From positions 806,001 through 870,000 of the forward strand of contig NZ_JAKEVY010000003.1 in NCBI RefSeq assembly GCF_021491375.1: 64,000 nucleotides of DNA, read 5' to 3'. A program made the translations under genes and the position numbers. Source of the DNA: Flavihumibacter fluminis. GTDB taxonomy: Bacteria > Bacteroidota > Bacteroidia > Chitinophagales > Chitinophagaceae. The notes under the pieces were generated by a model. The model was given only the letters and a program-made list of their open reading frames with translations, was not told where the DNA came from and did not search any database. Each line of letters begins with the position of its first letter. Position 1 is the stretch's first letter. Of this stretch, positions 36,626-43,865 are shown piece by piece.

Positions 36626-37216
36626 TCAAAGATTCGCTTTCAATTCCAGCAGGAAAGCTTTCAGCTGTTGCAGTTTCTGGATAACCTGGAACTGGTTTTC
36701 CATTTTTTTCTTTTGTCCTTTCAGGTGTTCTTTGGCCCCTTCCAGTGTGAATTTGCGAACGCGTACCAGGTGATAAATAAGGTGCAGGAATTTTACATCT
36801 TCCGGCCGGTAAAATCGGTCTCCTTTGCGGTTTTTCCGCGGTTTTAACATGGATTCAAATTCATTGCTCCAGGTGCGGATCAGGGCCGGGTTCATCCGGA
36901 ACATATTGGCCACATCACCGATACTATAGTATTGTTTGGTGAATAACTCTTCGTCGGAGGGAATTTCAACCAGGTCGGCCTCGGCTGCTATTTCCTTTAA
37001 CGATTTACGTCCGCGTTTGCCTGGGGTGGCAGATTTCCAGGTCTTTTCTTTTTGTTTGCGGCCGGGTTTGCGGCGAATGGTGATGCTGGTTGATTCGGTT
37101 GTCTGTTCAATTTTGACTGGCGCTACTGTGGGGGCTGCCGGTAATGGGGCTACCTCAGGAGTTTCCGGTTCCTGAAATCCAAAATCTAATGTGATTTGTT
37201 GATATGGCTTTCCCAT
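36626..37216 (-). CDS. MerR-family transcriptional regulator with long basic N-terminus
   Basis: About 196 residues from the ATG at 37216 (MGKPYQQITLDFGF); a TTG six codons upstream is less likely. The MerR-type winged helix lies in the C-terminal half: KQYYSIGDVANMFRMNPALI, WSNEFESMLKPRKNRKGDRF and a coiled-coil tail (KEHLKGQKKKMENQFQVIQK). The N-terminal 90 residues are disordered-looking with AT-hook-like basic motifs (RRKPGRKQKE, GKRGRKSLKE), unusual for MerR proteins. The ligand is unknown. It lies 44 bases after an M23 peptidase gene on the same strand, and the alaS-M23-MerR grouping is one I associate with Bacteroidota. Confidence 0.9.
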   Translation of the reverse strand: MGKPYQQITLDFGFQEPETPEVAPLPAAPTVAPVKIEQTTESTSITIRRKPGRKQKEKTWKSATPGKRGRKSLKEIAAEADLVEIPSDEELFTKQYYSIGDVANMFRMNPALIRTWSNEFESMLKPRKNRKGDRFYRPEDVKFLHLIYHLVRVRKFTLEGAKEHLKGQKKKMENQFQVIQKLQQLKAFLLELKANL

Positions 37217-37260
37217 TGACGCATAAAGATACAATGGTCGTGCCGCAAAACGGTATCGCT

Positions 37261-38232
37261 TTAATCAAAACTTTGGTTGCTGGCGGCAGCCATTTTAAGC
37301 AAACGATCGTACTGCTCGGGAGTAAGGTCGTTGTAGAAGAAATACACGGGGTCGAGCCGTTTCCCATTTTTGTGCACTTCATAGTGCAGATGCGGACCGG
37401 TTGATTTTCCGGTACTTCCTACATAGCCGATAATCTCACCACGTTTTACCCGTTGACCGGATTTTGCTTTGATCCGGTACATATGTCCGTACAGGGTTTC
37501 GTATCCATACCCGTGATTTACGATGACATGGTTGCCATATCCATTACCGGTGTTGCCTGCAAGTTTGATGGTTCCATTGGCTGTTGCATAGATCGGGGTT
37601 CCCTGTGGCGCTGCAAAATCTAATCCCGCGTGCATTTTTACGGTTTTATAAACCGGATCGATTCGGTATCCAAAACCGGAAGCGATCCTTCGTAAATCTG
37701 AGTTGCTTACAGGTTGAATGGCAGGAGTAGCGGCCAGCAGAATCTCTTTGTTTTTAATAAATCCTTCGATATCATCGTATGATTTATGCTGATAGGCTGC
37801 CCGTTTGATCAGGTTATTTAAGGTTCCAACGATATCTGTATACAGTGCATCCGCGTCCATTGCCTGGACCAACTGGATCTCTTTTTGCTTTTCCATTTCC
37901 TTTACCCTTGCGCTGTCGGGGATGGGACTGGCCTCAAAAATGGAGCGGTAAATTTCATTGTCCCGTTTCTCCAGTTCTGTCATCTGCTGCTTCAACTTTC
38001 CTAGTTGCATATTGAGCAGGTCATAGTTGTCCCGGGCCCGCTCGTAATTCTGGCGGAGGATTTTTTCTTTAGGAGAATCCAGGTATTGAAAGGCGATGGA
38101 GACTATAATCAGGGCGGTAACCAGGGAGCCGGCTATAAAACCAAGGGCGCGAAGTAGCTTAACCCTAAGGGGGGTCTCAAGCTTCTCGTATCGAAGGGTC
38201 GTCGGGTTATAGTAATATTTGATTTTTTTCAT
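37261..38232 (-). CDS. Membrane-anchored M23-family metallopeptidase
   Basis: A 323-residue protein starting at the ATG at 38232 (MKKIKYYYNPTTLRYEKLE). One transmembrane helix (about residues 28-48, LGFIAGSLVTALIIVSIAF) is followed by a coiled coil (about 60-140) and the C-terminal LytM domain: KMHAGLDFAAPQGTPIYA (HxxxD) and TGPHLHYEVHKNG (HxH), with YGNHVIVNHGYGYETLYGHM between. This is the architecture of NlpD/MepM-type cell-wall hydrolases. The peptidase likely acts on peptidoglycan in the periplasm. It is divergent from alaS with overlapping promoters. Confidence 0.95.
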   Translation of the reverse strand: MKKIKYYYNPTTLRYEKLETPLRVKLLRALGFIAGSLVTALIIVSIAFQYLDSPKEKILRQNYERARDNYDLLNMQLGKLKQQMTELEKRDNEIYRSIFEASPIPDSARVKEMEKQKEIQLVQAMDADALYTDIVGTLNNLIKRAAYQHKSYDDIEGFIKNKEILLAATPAIQPVSNSDLRRIASGFGYRIDPVYKTVKMHAGLDFAAPQGTPIYATANGTIKLAGNTGNGYGNHVIVNHGYGYETLYGHMYRIKAKSGQRVKRGEIIGYVGSTGKSTGPHLHYEVHKNGKRLDPVYFFYNDLTPEQYDRLLKMAAASNQSFD

Positions 38233-38256
38233 ATATGCCTGCACAGCCCATTTCCT

Positions 38257-38264
38257 TAGCTTTG
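38257..38264 (+). promoter_or_regulatory. -7 promoter box for alaS
   Basis: TAGCTTTG, a full TAnnTTTG match, points rightward and would start an alaS transcript near 38270, with a leader of about 65 bases to the ATG at 38336. Confidence 0.55.
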
Positions 38265-38286
38265 CACCACTTTCACCGGCTTTGCG

Positions 38287-38294
38287 CAAATATA
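38287..38294 (-). promoter_or_regulatory. -7 promoter box for the divergent M23 gene
   Basis: Read leftward, TATATTTG matches TAnnTTTG and would start the M23 transcript near 38280. It faces the alaS box 22 bases away, so the two promoters overlap and the transcripts would share about ten bases at their 5' ends. Confidence 0.55.
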
Positions 38295-38335
38295 GCAGGC
38301 GCGGCGAAAAATACGCTCAAGAATCATTCCGAATT

Positions 38336-40951
38336 ATGTTGACAAGTGCTGAAATAAGAAAAGCTTTCCTGGATTTTTTTGCTTCCAAGGGACATGTAAT
38401 AGTGCCATCTGCACCAATTGTAGTGAAAAACGACCCTACCCTGATGTTCACCAATGCGGGTATGAACCAGTTCAAGGATTATTTCCTGGGAAATAAAAAA
38501 GCTCCCTATACCAGGGCAGCGGACACCCAGAAATGTTTGCGTGTGAGTGGAAAACACAACGACCTGGAAGAGGTTGGCGTGGATACCTACCACCATACCA
38601 TGTTTGAAATGCTGGGTAACTGGAGTTTTGGAGATTATTTCAAGAAGGAAGCGATTGAATGGAGCTGGGAACTGCTGACCGAAGTATACAAGATTCCCAA
38701 AGATCGGTTATACGTGACCGTTTTCGAAGGTGATCCTGCTGAAAACCTGCCGGCATCTACTGTTGCCTTGGCGAAATGGAAGCAGTTGGTGGCGGAGGAT
38801 CATATCGTTTATGGAAATAAAAAGGATAATTTCTGGGAAATGGGGGATACCGGTCCATGTGGTCCCTGCAGTGAGATCCATGTGGATTGCCGTCCGGATA
38901 CTGAACGTGCCCAGGTACCAGGTCGTGATCTCGTCAACAAAGACCACCCCCAGGTAATTGAAATCTGGAACAATGTATTTATTCAATACAACCGTAAGAA
39001 AGATGGTAGCCTGGAGCCGCTTCCTTCTACGCATGTAGATACAGGGATGGGATTTGAGCGACTGGTGCGGGTATTGCAGGGTAAACAATCCAACTATGAT
39101 ACGGATGTATTTACCGGAACCATTACTGCGACGGAAAAAATCACCGGTAAGACCTATGGATTCAGTGATAACCGCGCGGATATTGCGTTTCGGGTAATTG
39201 CGGATCATATCCGGGCGATTGGATTTACTATTGCAGACGGACAGTTGCCTTCGAATACGGGTGCGGGTTATGTGATCCGCCGGATTCTTCGCAGAGCGGT
39301 TCGTTATTACTATTCTTATCTCGATTACAAGCAGCCTTTGTTGTTTCAATTGATGCCGGTACTGGCAAAACAATTTGAAACAGTGTTTCCGGAATTACAG
39401 CAACAGCTGGATTTTGTGAGTAAAGTGGTAAAAGAGGAAGAGGAAGCTTTCTTGCGTACGCTGGAGAAAGGATTGAAAAAAATGGATGATATAATGGCAG
39501 GGTCCGCTACTTTGATTGATGGTGCGGCTGCTTTTGAATTATACGACACTTATGGGTTCCCGTTAGATCTTACGATGCTGATTGCACGGGAAAATAAACT
39601 GGAGGTTGATGAGGCCGGATTCAGGAAGGAAATGGAGCAGCAGAAAGAACGGAGTCGCGCTGCAACTGTGGTAGATACTGAAGACTGGGTAGGTTTCCAG
39701 GAAGATCAATCCTCGGTATTTGTAGGATATGATCAACTGGAAGTGGAGACAAAACTAATCCGGTACCGGAAGGTGAAAGCAAAGGGTAAAGAAGCTTACC
39801 AGTTAGTATTGTCTGCAACCCCTTTTTATGCTGAAAGTGGCGGACAGGTTGGGGATACCGGGGTGCTGTCCTTTGAAGGAGAAGAGATCATGGTGGTGGA
39901 CACGAAAAAAGAAAATGATCTCATTATACATGTGTCGGAAAAATTGCCGGTTAACATTACCGGTATTGTAACAGCGCGGGTGGATGCTGCAAAGCGCCAG
40001 GAAACTGCAGTGCATCACTCCGCAACACACCTTTTGCATGCAGCCTTGCGCGGGGTATTGGGTACACATGTGGCACAGAAGGGATCGCTGGTAAACGCAC
40101 GGCAATTGCGATTCGATTTTTCGCATTTCGCAAAAGTGAGTGAGGAGGAGTTGGTGCGGATTGAAGCGATGGTGAATGAAAAAATCCGGGAGAACTGGCC
40201 GGTTGTAATTCGGGAAATGCCAAAAGAAGAAGCAATAACAGCTGGCGCAATGGCACTCTTCGGGGAGAAATATGCCGACCTGGTGCGGGTGGTTACGATT
40301 GATCCGAAATATTCAATTGAACTATGTGGGGGAACCCATGTAAAAGCGACCGGTGAGCTGGGCTATTTTAAAATTGTTAGTGAGTCCGCTGTGGCAGCCG
40401 GTGTACGCAGAATGGAAGCAGTTGCCGGAGGTGCTTTTGGAAGTTGGCTGACGGACCAGGTGGATCAATTGGAATCGGTGAAGACTGCATTTAAAAATCC
40501 CAAGGAGCTAACTAAATCAGTTGAGGCCGCGCTGGCAGAAAATGCCCAGTTGAAGAAGCAACTGGAATCGTTGGAAAACCGCGCCCTGGTTGGTATCCGG
40601 AATGAGTTGCTTCAAAAAGATGAAATCGTGAACGGCATAACATTTATAGGCGATATCGTAGAAGTAGGAAATGCAGATGCGCTGAAAAAATTATGTTTTG
40701 ATCTGAAAAATAACCTGAACGATTATGTGGTGGTATTGGCTGCCAATATTGGCGGTAAGCCATCCGTAGCGATATCCATTGCGGATACTGTGGTGGCTGC
40801 CCGTGGCCTGGATGCAGGTAAACTTATTAAGGAAAAAGTGGCGCCCCTGATCAAGGGTGGGGGTGGAGGACAAAAAAACCTCGCAACTGCCGGTGGTCAG
40901 GATGCCAGTAACCTGCCTGCGGTAATTGCTGCTATTCGTTCCCTGCTTTAA
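38336..40951 (+). CDS. alaS: Alanine--tRNA ligase
   Basis: An 871-residue class II synthetase. The catalytic core shows TLMFTNAGMNQFKDYFLG and HHTMFEMLGNWSFGDYFKK, then GAGYVIRRILRRAVRYYY. The editing domain has the zinc-type HHSATHLLHAAL and CGGTHVKATGE, and the C-terminal DHHA1 region has the Gly-rich IKGGGGGQKNLATAGGQ. The frame extends 39 codons upstream, but that part covers both promoter boxes and the M23 start, so the ATG at 38336 (MLTSAEIRKAF) is correct. All domains are intact and the length is normal. Confidence 0.97.
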   Translation: MLTSAEIRKAFLDFFASKGHVIVPSAPIVVKNDPTLMFTNAGMNQFKDYFLGNKKAPYTRAADTQKCLRVSGKHNDLEEVGVDTYHHTMFEMLGNWSFGDYFKKEAIEWSWELLTEVYKIPKDRLYVTVFEGDPAENLPASTVALAKWKQLVAEDHIVYGNKKDNFWEMGDTGPCGPCSEIHVDCRPDTERAQVPGRDLVNKDHPQVIEIWNNVFIQYNRKKDGSLEPLPSTHVDTGMGFERLVRVLQGKQSNYDTDVFTGTITATEKITGKTYGFSDNRADIAFRVIADHIRAIGFTIADGQLPSNTGAGYVIRRILRRAVRYYYSYLDYKQPLLFQLMPVLAKQFETVFPELQQQLDFVSKVVKEEEEAFLRTLEKGLKKMDDIMAGSATLIDGAAAFELYDTYGFPLDLTMLIARENKLEVDEAGFRKEMEQQKERSRAATVVDTEDWVGFQEDQSSVFVGYDQLEVETKLIRYRKVKAKGKEAYQLVLSATPFYAESGGQVGDTGVLSFEGEEIMVVDTKKENDLIIHVSEKLPVNITGIVTARVDAAKRQETAVHHSATHLLHAALRGVLGTHVAQKGSLVNARQLRFDFSHFAKVSEEELVRIEAMVNEKIRENWPVVIREMPKEEAITAGAMALFGEKYADLVRVVTIDPKYSIELCGGTHVKATGELGYFKIVSESAVAAGVRRMEAVAGGAFGSWLTDQVDQLESVKTAFKNPKELTKSVEAALAENAQLKKQLESLENRALVGIRNELLQKDEIVNGITFIGDIVEVGNADALKKLCFDLKNNLNDYVVVLAANIGGKPSVAISIADTVVAARGLDAGKLIKEKVAPLIKGGGGGQKNLATAGGQDASNLPAVIAAIRSLL

Positions 40952-40972
40952 CATTATCCACACAACTGATCA

Positions 40973-41021
40973 GATCCCGCCCGTTCTGGCGGCTATTATT
41001 CCGCCTAGGGAGGACGGGATC
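40973..41021. repeat. Imperfect nested inverted repeat after alaS
   Basis: GATCCCG pairs with CGGGATC 35 bases later, and inside it GGCGG pairs with CCGCC. The structure lies 21 bases after the alaS stop and may act as a weak terminator or be a remnant of a palindromic element; there is no T run. Confidence 0.4.
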
Positions 41022-41051
41022 GTTCAGCAGGAAATTAACATTTCCGAAATG

Positions 41052-41092
41052 TTTCGTAGATTGAAAACTTCTCCTATATTTGATCTACGAAA
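41052..41092. promoter_or_regulatory. Inverted repeat operator bracketing the PDZ gene promoter
   Basis: TTTCGTAGAT (41052-41061) and ATCTACGAAA (41083-41092) are perfect 10-bp inverted copies separated by 21 bases. The spacer ends in the promoter box TATATTTG (41075-41082). The repeat unit resembles the CTACGA/TCGTAG half-sites I associate with BlaI/MecI-type repressors of Bacteroidota, which is recall, not proof. No such regulator gene is in the window. Confidence 0.55.
41075..41082 (+). promoter_or_regulatory. -7 promoter box for the PDZ gene
   Basis: TATATTTG fully matches TAnnTTTG, 20 bases before the ATG at 41103, and abuts the right arm of the inverted repeat. Confidence 0.55.
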
Positions 41093-41102
41093 ATCACCGT
41101 AA

Positions 41103-42164
41103 ATGAAAAATAATATGAAAGCGATTCAGTTTGCAGCCGCTGGTTTAGGGATACTGATGGTTATGGCACAGCCGGTATCTGCCCAGCAAAAGGAAAAGGA
41201 AGGACTTGGGGAATATGATCAGATTATTATAAAGAGGAAGGGAGACAAGGCGGACAAAGGAGACAAAGGAGACAAGGGGGGTAAGGATGTGAAGCTGACG
41301 ATTGTCATAAAAGATGATAAAGTGGAGGTTAACGGCAAGCCCCTGGCAGAATTTAATAACGATGAAATAGCCATTCTTAAGAAGAATATCATTGTACGGG
41401 ATGGAAATACCATGCGGGTGACCATTCCTAGGCAACCCCGTTCACCTTTTCGGGATGGTGGGTCGCAGGGCCGTGTAGAGGAAGAAAGGATCATTGAATT
41501 CCGGGGTATGAACAAGGCATTCCTTGGTGTGTCTACCGAAAAATCAGAACGCGGCGCGGTTATTATGGAGGTAACAGAAGGTAGTGCAGCGGAAAAAGCC
41601 GGATTGAAGGCAGGTGATATTATTACCAAAATTAATGACATTAAAATTGAATCACCCCAGGCGCTGACCGATGCCATTGGGAAATTCAAGCCGGAAGAAA
41701 AGATCAAAGTAGGGTATTTGCGGGATGGCAAATCAGCTGAGCTGACAGCCACCCTGGGGCATCGGGCATCGGCATTCAGTTTCAATGGCAGAGAGCCCAT
41801 GGTTATACCTTTTGACAATGAAGATTTCAATATTGAAGGCTTCAGAGGTCGGAATTTCAATTTTAACTGGAATGAAAATCAGCCTAAACTTGGCATCAAG
41901 GCACAGGATACAGAAGATGGTAAAGGAGTAAAAGTGCTGGAAGTGGATGAAGAGTCAGCTGCTGCAAAAGCCGGTATCAAAGAGGGGGATATCATTACTT
42001 CCTTTGATGGTAAACCAATTAATAGTGTGAATGAACTGGTAGATGGCAACAGGGCTGCGCGTGAAGCTAAAAAGATCAGCCTGCCCATTGAATACCTTCG
42101 TGATGGCAAATCACAGAAAGTTGAAGTAAAAGTTCCCCGCAAACTGCGGACCGCAGAACTTTGA
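41103..42164 (+). CDS. Exported double-PDZ protein without protease domain
   Basis: A 353-residue protein with a signal peptide (cleavage likely after VSAQ near residue 28). Two PDZ domains are seen at about residues 138-225 (MNKAFLGVSTEKSERG, AAEKAGLKAGDIITKINDI) and 258-345 (QPKLGIKAQDTEDGKG, AAAKAGIKEGDIITSFDGKP). The trypsin domain found in DegP/HtrA is absent, so it is a binding or scaffold protein, not an HtrA protease. Residues about 46-60 form a low-complexity KGDKADKGDKGDKGGK stretch encoded by the purine repeat. It has its own promoter inside an inverted-repeat operator and a terminator after the stop. Confidence 0.85.
   Translation: MKNNMKAIQFAAAGLGILMVMAQPVSAQQKEKEGLGEYDQIIIKRKGDKADKGDKGDKGGKDVKLTIVIKDDKVEVNGKPLAEFNNDEIAILKKNIIVRDGNTMRVTIPRQPRSPFRDGGSQGRVEEERIIEFRGMNKAFLGVSTEKSERGAVIMEVTEGSAAEKAGLKAGDIITKINDIKIESPQALTDAIGKFKPEEKIKVGYLRDGKSAELTATLGHRASAFSFNGREPMVIPFDNEDFNIEGFRGRNFNFNWNENQPKLGIKAQDTEDGKGVKVLEVDEESAAAKAGIKEGDIITSFDGKPINSVNELVDGNRAAREAKKISLPIEYLRDGKSQKVEVKVPRKLRTAEL
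41237..41283 (+). repeat. Purine repeat inside the PDZ coding region
   Basis: Tandem GGAGACAAG(G/A) units, the same as in the intergenic arrays at 26777 and (reverse orientation) 42233, here read in frame as Lys-Gly-Asp-Lys repeats just after the signal peptide. Confidence 0.7.
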
Positions 42165-42185
42165 TTTTTAATGAGATTAAATAAG

Positions 42186-42222
42186 AAGGGTGGGGGCCGG
42201 ATTACTGCTACCCACCCTTTTC
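42186..42222 (+). terminator. Terminator of the PDZ gene
   Basis: A 9-bp stem (AAGGGTGGG with CCCACCCTT, 16-base loop) followed by TTTC begins 21 bases after the PDZ stop codon. Confidence 0.7.
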
Positions 42223-42232
42223 GTTTCCGTCT

Positions 42233-42367
42233 TTCTTTGTCCTTTCCTCCATTCCTCCCTTGTCTCCTGTATCCCCTGTCTCCTGTCTCCCGTCTCCTCT
42301 GTCTCCCGTCTCCCTTGCCCCTTCTTCCGTTCCTCCCTCTTCCATTCCTCCTTTCCTCCATTCCTCC
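42233..42367 (+). repeat. 135-base polypyrimidine array upstream of gatB
   Basis: Almost pure C/T on the plus strand. The left half repeats TGTCTCC/CGTCTCC units (the reverse complement of GGAGACA); the right half repeats CCATTCCTCC. There are no unique spacers, so it is not CRISPR. It fills the space between the PDZ terminator and the gatB promoter box. A gatB reading frame runs through it in a Ser/Pro-rich stretch, which I do not accept as coding. Confidence 0.75.
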
Positions 42368-42375
42368 TACCTTTG
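42368..42375 (+). promoter_or_regulatory. -7 promoter box for gatB
   Basis: TACCTTTG fully matches TAnnTTTG and ends four bases before the ATG at 42380, so transcription should begin at or next to the start codon, giving a leaderless or nearly leaderless mRNA. Confidence 0.6.
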
Positions 42376-42379
42376 CGCC

Positions 42380-43855
42380 ATGGAAGCAAGCATCCGGGAA
42401 GCACCGATTCAGCTGGAAGAAAAATATGAACTGGTCATAGGATTGGAAGTACATGCCCAATTATCCACGCAAACCAAATTGTTTTGCGGTGATTCTGCCA
42501 GTTTTGGCGGGGCACCCAATACCCATATCAGTCCGATTACCCTTGCTTACCCGGGAACACTGCCCAGGCTAAATAAGGAAGCCATGGTGGCGGCTGTGAA
42601 AATGGGCCTCGCCTGTGGCTGCAGGATCACTGAAACCAACTGGTTTGCCAGGAAGCATTATTTCTACCCGGATTTGCCGAAAGGATACCAGACTTCCCAG
42701 CATATCAACAATATTTGCCAGGGAGGGGAAGTACGGATCCAGGTAAATGGTCAGGAACGTGCTGTTAAGCTGCATCATATTCACCTGGAGGAGGATGCCG
42801 GTAAAAGTATCCACGATGCGCATCCTGAAAAGACAGCAATAGATCACAACCGGGCAGGCGTACCACTAATTGAAATTGTATCCGAACCTGATTTGTATAG
42901 TGCAGAAGAAGCGTACGCATATGTAACTGAGATCCGGAAACTGGTCCGTTTTCTGGGTATATGTGATGGGAACATGGAAGAGGGAAGCATGCGTTGTGAT
43001 GCCAATATTTCAATCCGCCCGAGAGGCGAAAAAAAACTGGGGACCAAAGTAGAGGTTAAAAACCTGAATTCCATTCGAAATGTAAAGAGAGCAATCGAAA
43101 TAGAAGCGCAGCGCATGATGGAAATGGCTGAGCGGGGAGAAACCATTCAACAACAAACCAGAAGTTTTGATGCGGAACGAATGATAACCTTCTCTCTAAG
43201 ATCCAAAGAGGAAGCAAATGACTATCGCTATTTTCCCGACCCGGATCTACCGCCATTTGTAATTTCAGCTGCTCAACTGGAGTCTATTCGTGCTGGGATG
43301 CCTGAATTACCGGATGCAATTCAGCATCGATATATCAAAGACTACCAGCTACCTGTATACGATGCCAGATTGCTAAGTGACGAAAAAGAATTGGTTCAAT
43401 ATTTTGAGGCAACCATTCAATTCACAATACAATACAAAGCTGTTGCGAACTGGTTACTGGGTCCCATCAAAGCATGGCTAAATGAAAATAATCTGAACAT
43501 TGATCAGTTTAAACTGGAGCCTTCGCAACTGGCCAGGCTGGTAGAATTGGTGCATTCCGGAAAGATCAGTTTTTCGTCGGCCTCTTCCCGTTTATTCCCA
43601 AGATTGCTTGAGCAGCCTTCTGCAGATCCTGTTACTCTTGCAACCTCCCTTCAGTTGCTGCAGGATGCCGATGAAGACCAGATCGAACAATGGGTTGCAG
43701 AAGTGTTATCAAAAATGCCTGAGAAAGTGGCTGAATACAAAAAAGGTAAAAAAGGACTGATTGGCCTGTTCATGGGAGAAGTGAAAAAAGTATCGAAAGG
43801 AAAAGCAGATCCCAAAACAACTACGGCAGTATTAGAGCAAAAACTAAATCAATAA
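42380..43855 (+). CDS. gatB: Asp-tRNA(Asn)/Glu-tRNA(Gln) amidotransferase subunit B
   Basis: A 491-residue GatB: the core opens YELVIGLEVHAQLSTQTKLF, then ANICQ-type and HHIHLEEDAGKS motifs, GVPLIEIVSEPDL, and MEEGSMRCDANISIRPRGE; the C-terminal tail is the tRNA-binding YqeY-like helical domain (EQWVAEVLSKMPEKVAEYKK). With GatA and GatC it converts mischarged Glu-tRNA(Gln) or Asp-tRNA(Asn); neither partner is in the window. The frame continues 40 codons upstream through the pyrimidine array and promoter box; the ATG at 42380 (MEASIREAPIQ) is the true start. Confidence 0.96.
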   Translation: MEASIREAPIQLEEKYELVIGLEVHAQLSTQTKLFCGDSASFGGAPNTHISPITLAYPGTLPRLNKEAMVAAVKMGLACGCRITETNWFARKHYFYPDLPKGYQTSQHINNICQGGEVRIQVNGQERAVKLHHIHLEEDAGKSIHDAHPEKTAIDHNRAGVPLIEIVSEPDLYSAEEAYAYVTEIRKLVRFLGICDGNMEEGSMRCDANISIRPRGEKKLGTKVEVKNLNSIRNVKRAIEIEAQRMMEMAERGETIQQQTRSFDAERMITFSLRSKEEANDYRYFPDPDLPPFVISAAQLESIRAGMPELPDAIQHRYIKDYQLPVYDARLLSDEKELVQYFEATIQFTIQYKAVANWLLGPIKAWLNENNLNIDQFKLEPSQLARLVELVHSGKISFSSASSRLFPRLLEQPSADPVTLATSLQLLQDADEDQIEQWVAEVLSKMPEKVAEYKKGKKGLIGLFMGEVKKVSKGKADPKTTTAVLEQKLNQ

Positions 43856-43865
43856 TTCAGTGAGT

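Noticed and set aside
42233-42367. Possible CRISPR-like array
   Set aside because: The units are contiguous and degenerate with no unique spacers, and no cas gene is present; it is a simple-sequence array.
42260-42379. N-terminal extension of GatB through the pyrimidine array
   Set aside because: The Ser/Pro-rich stretch is low complexity, covers the promoter box, and normal GatB begins near the ATG at 42380.
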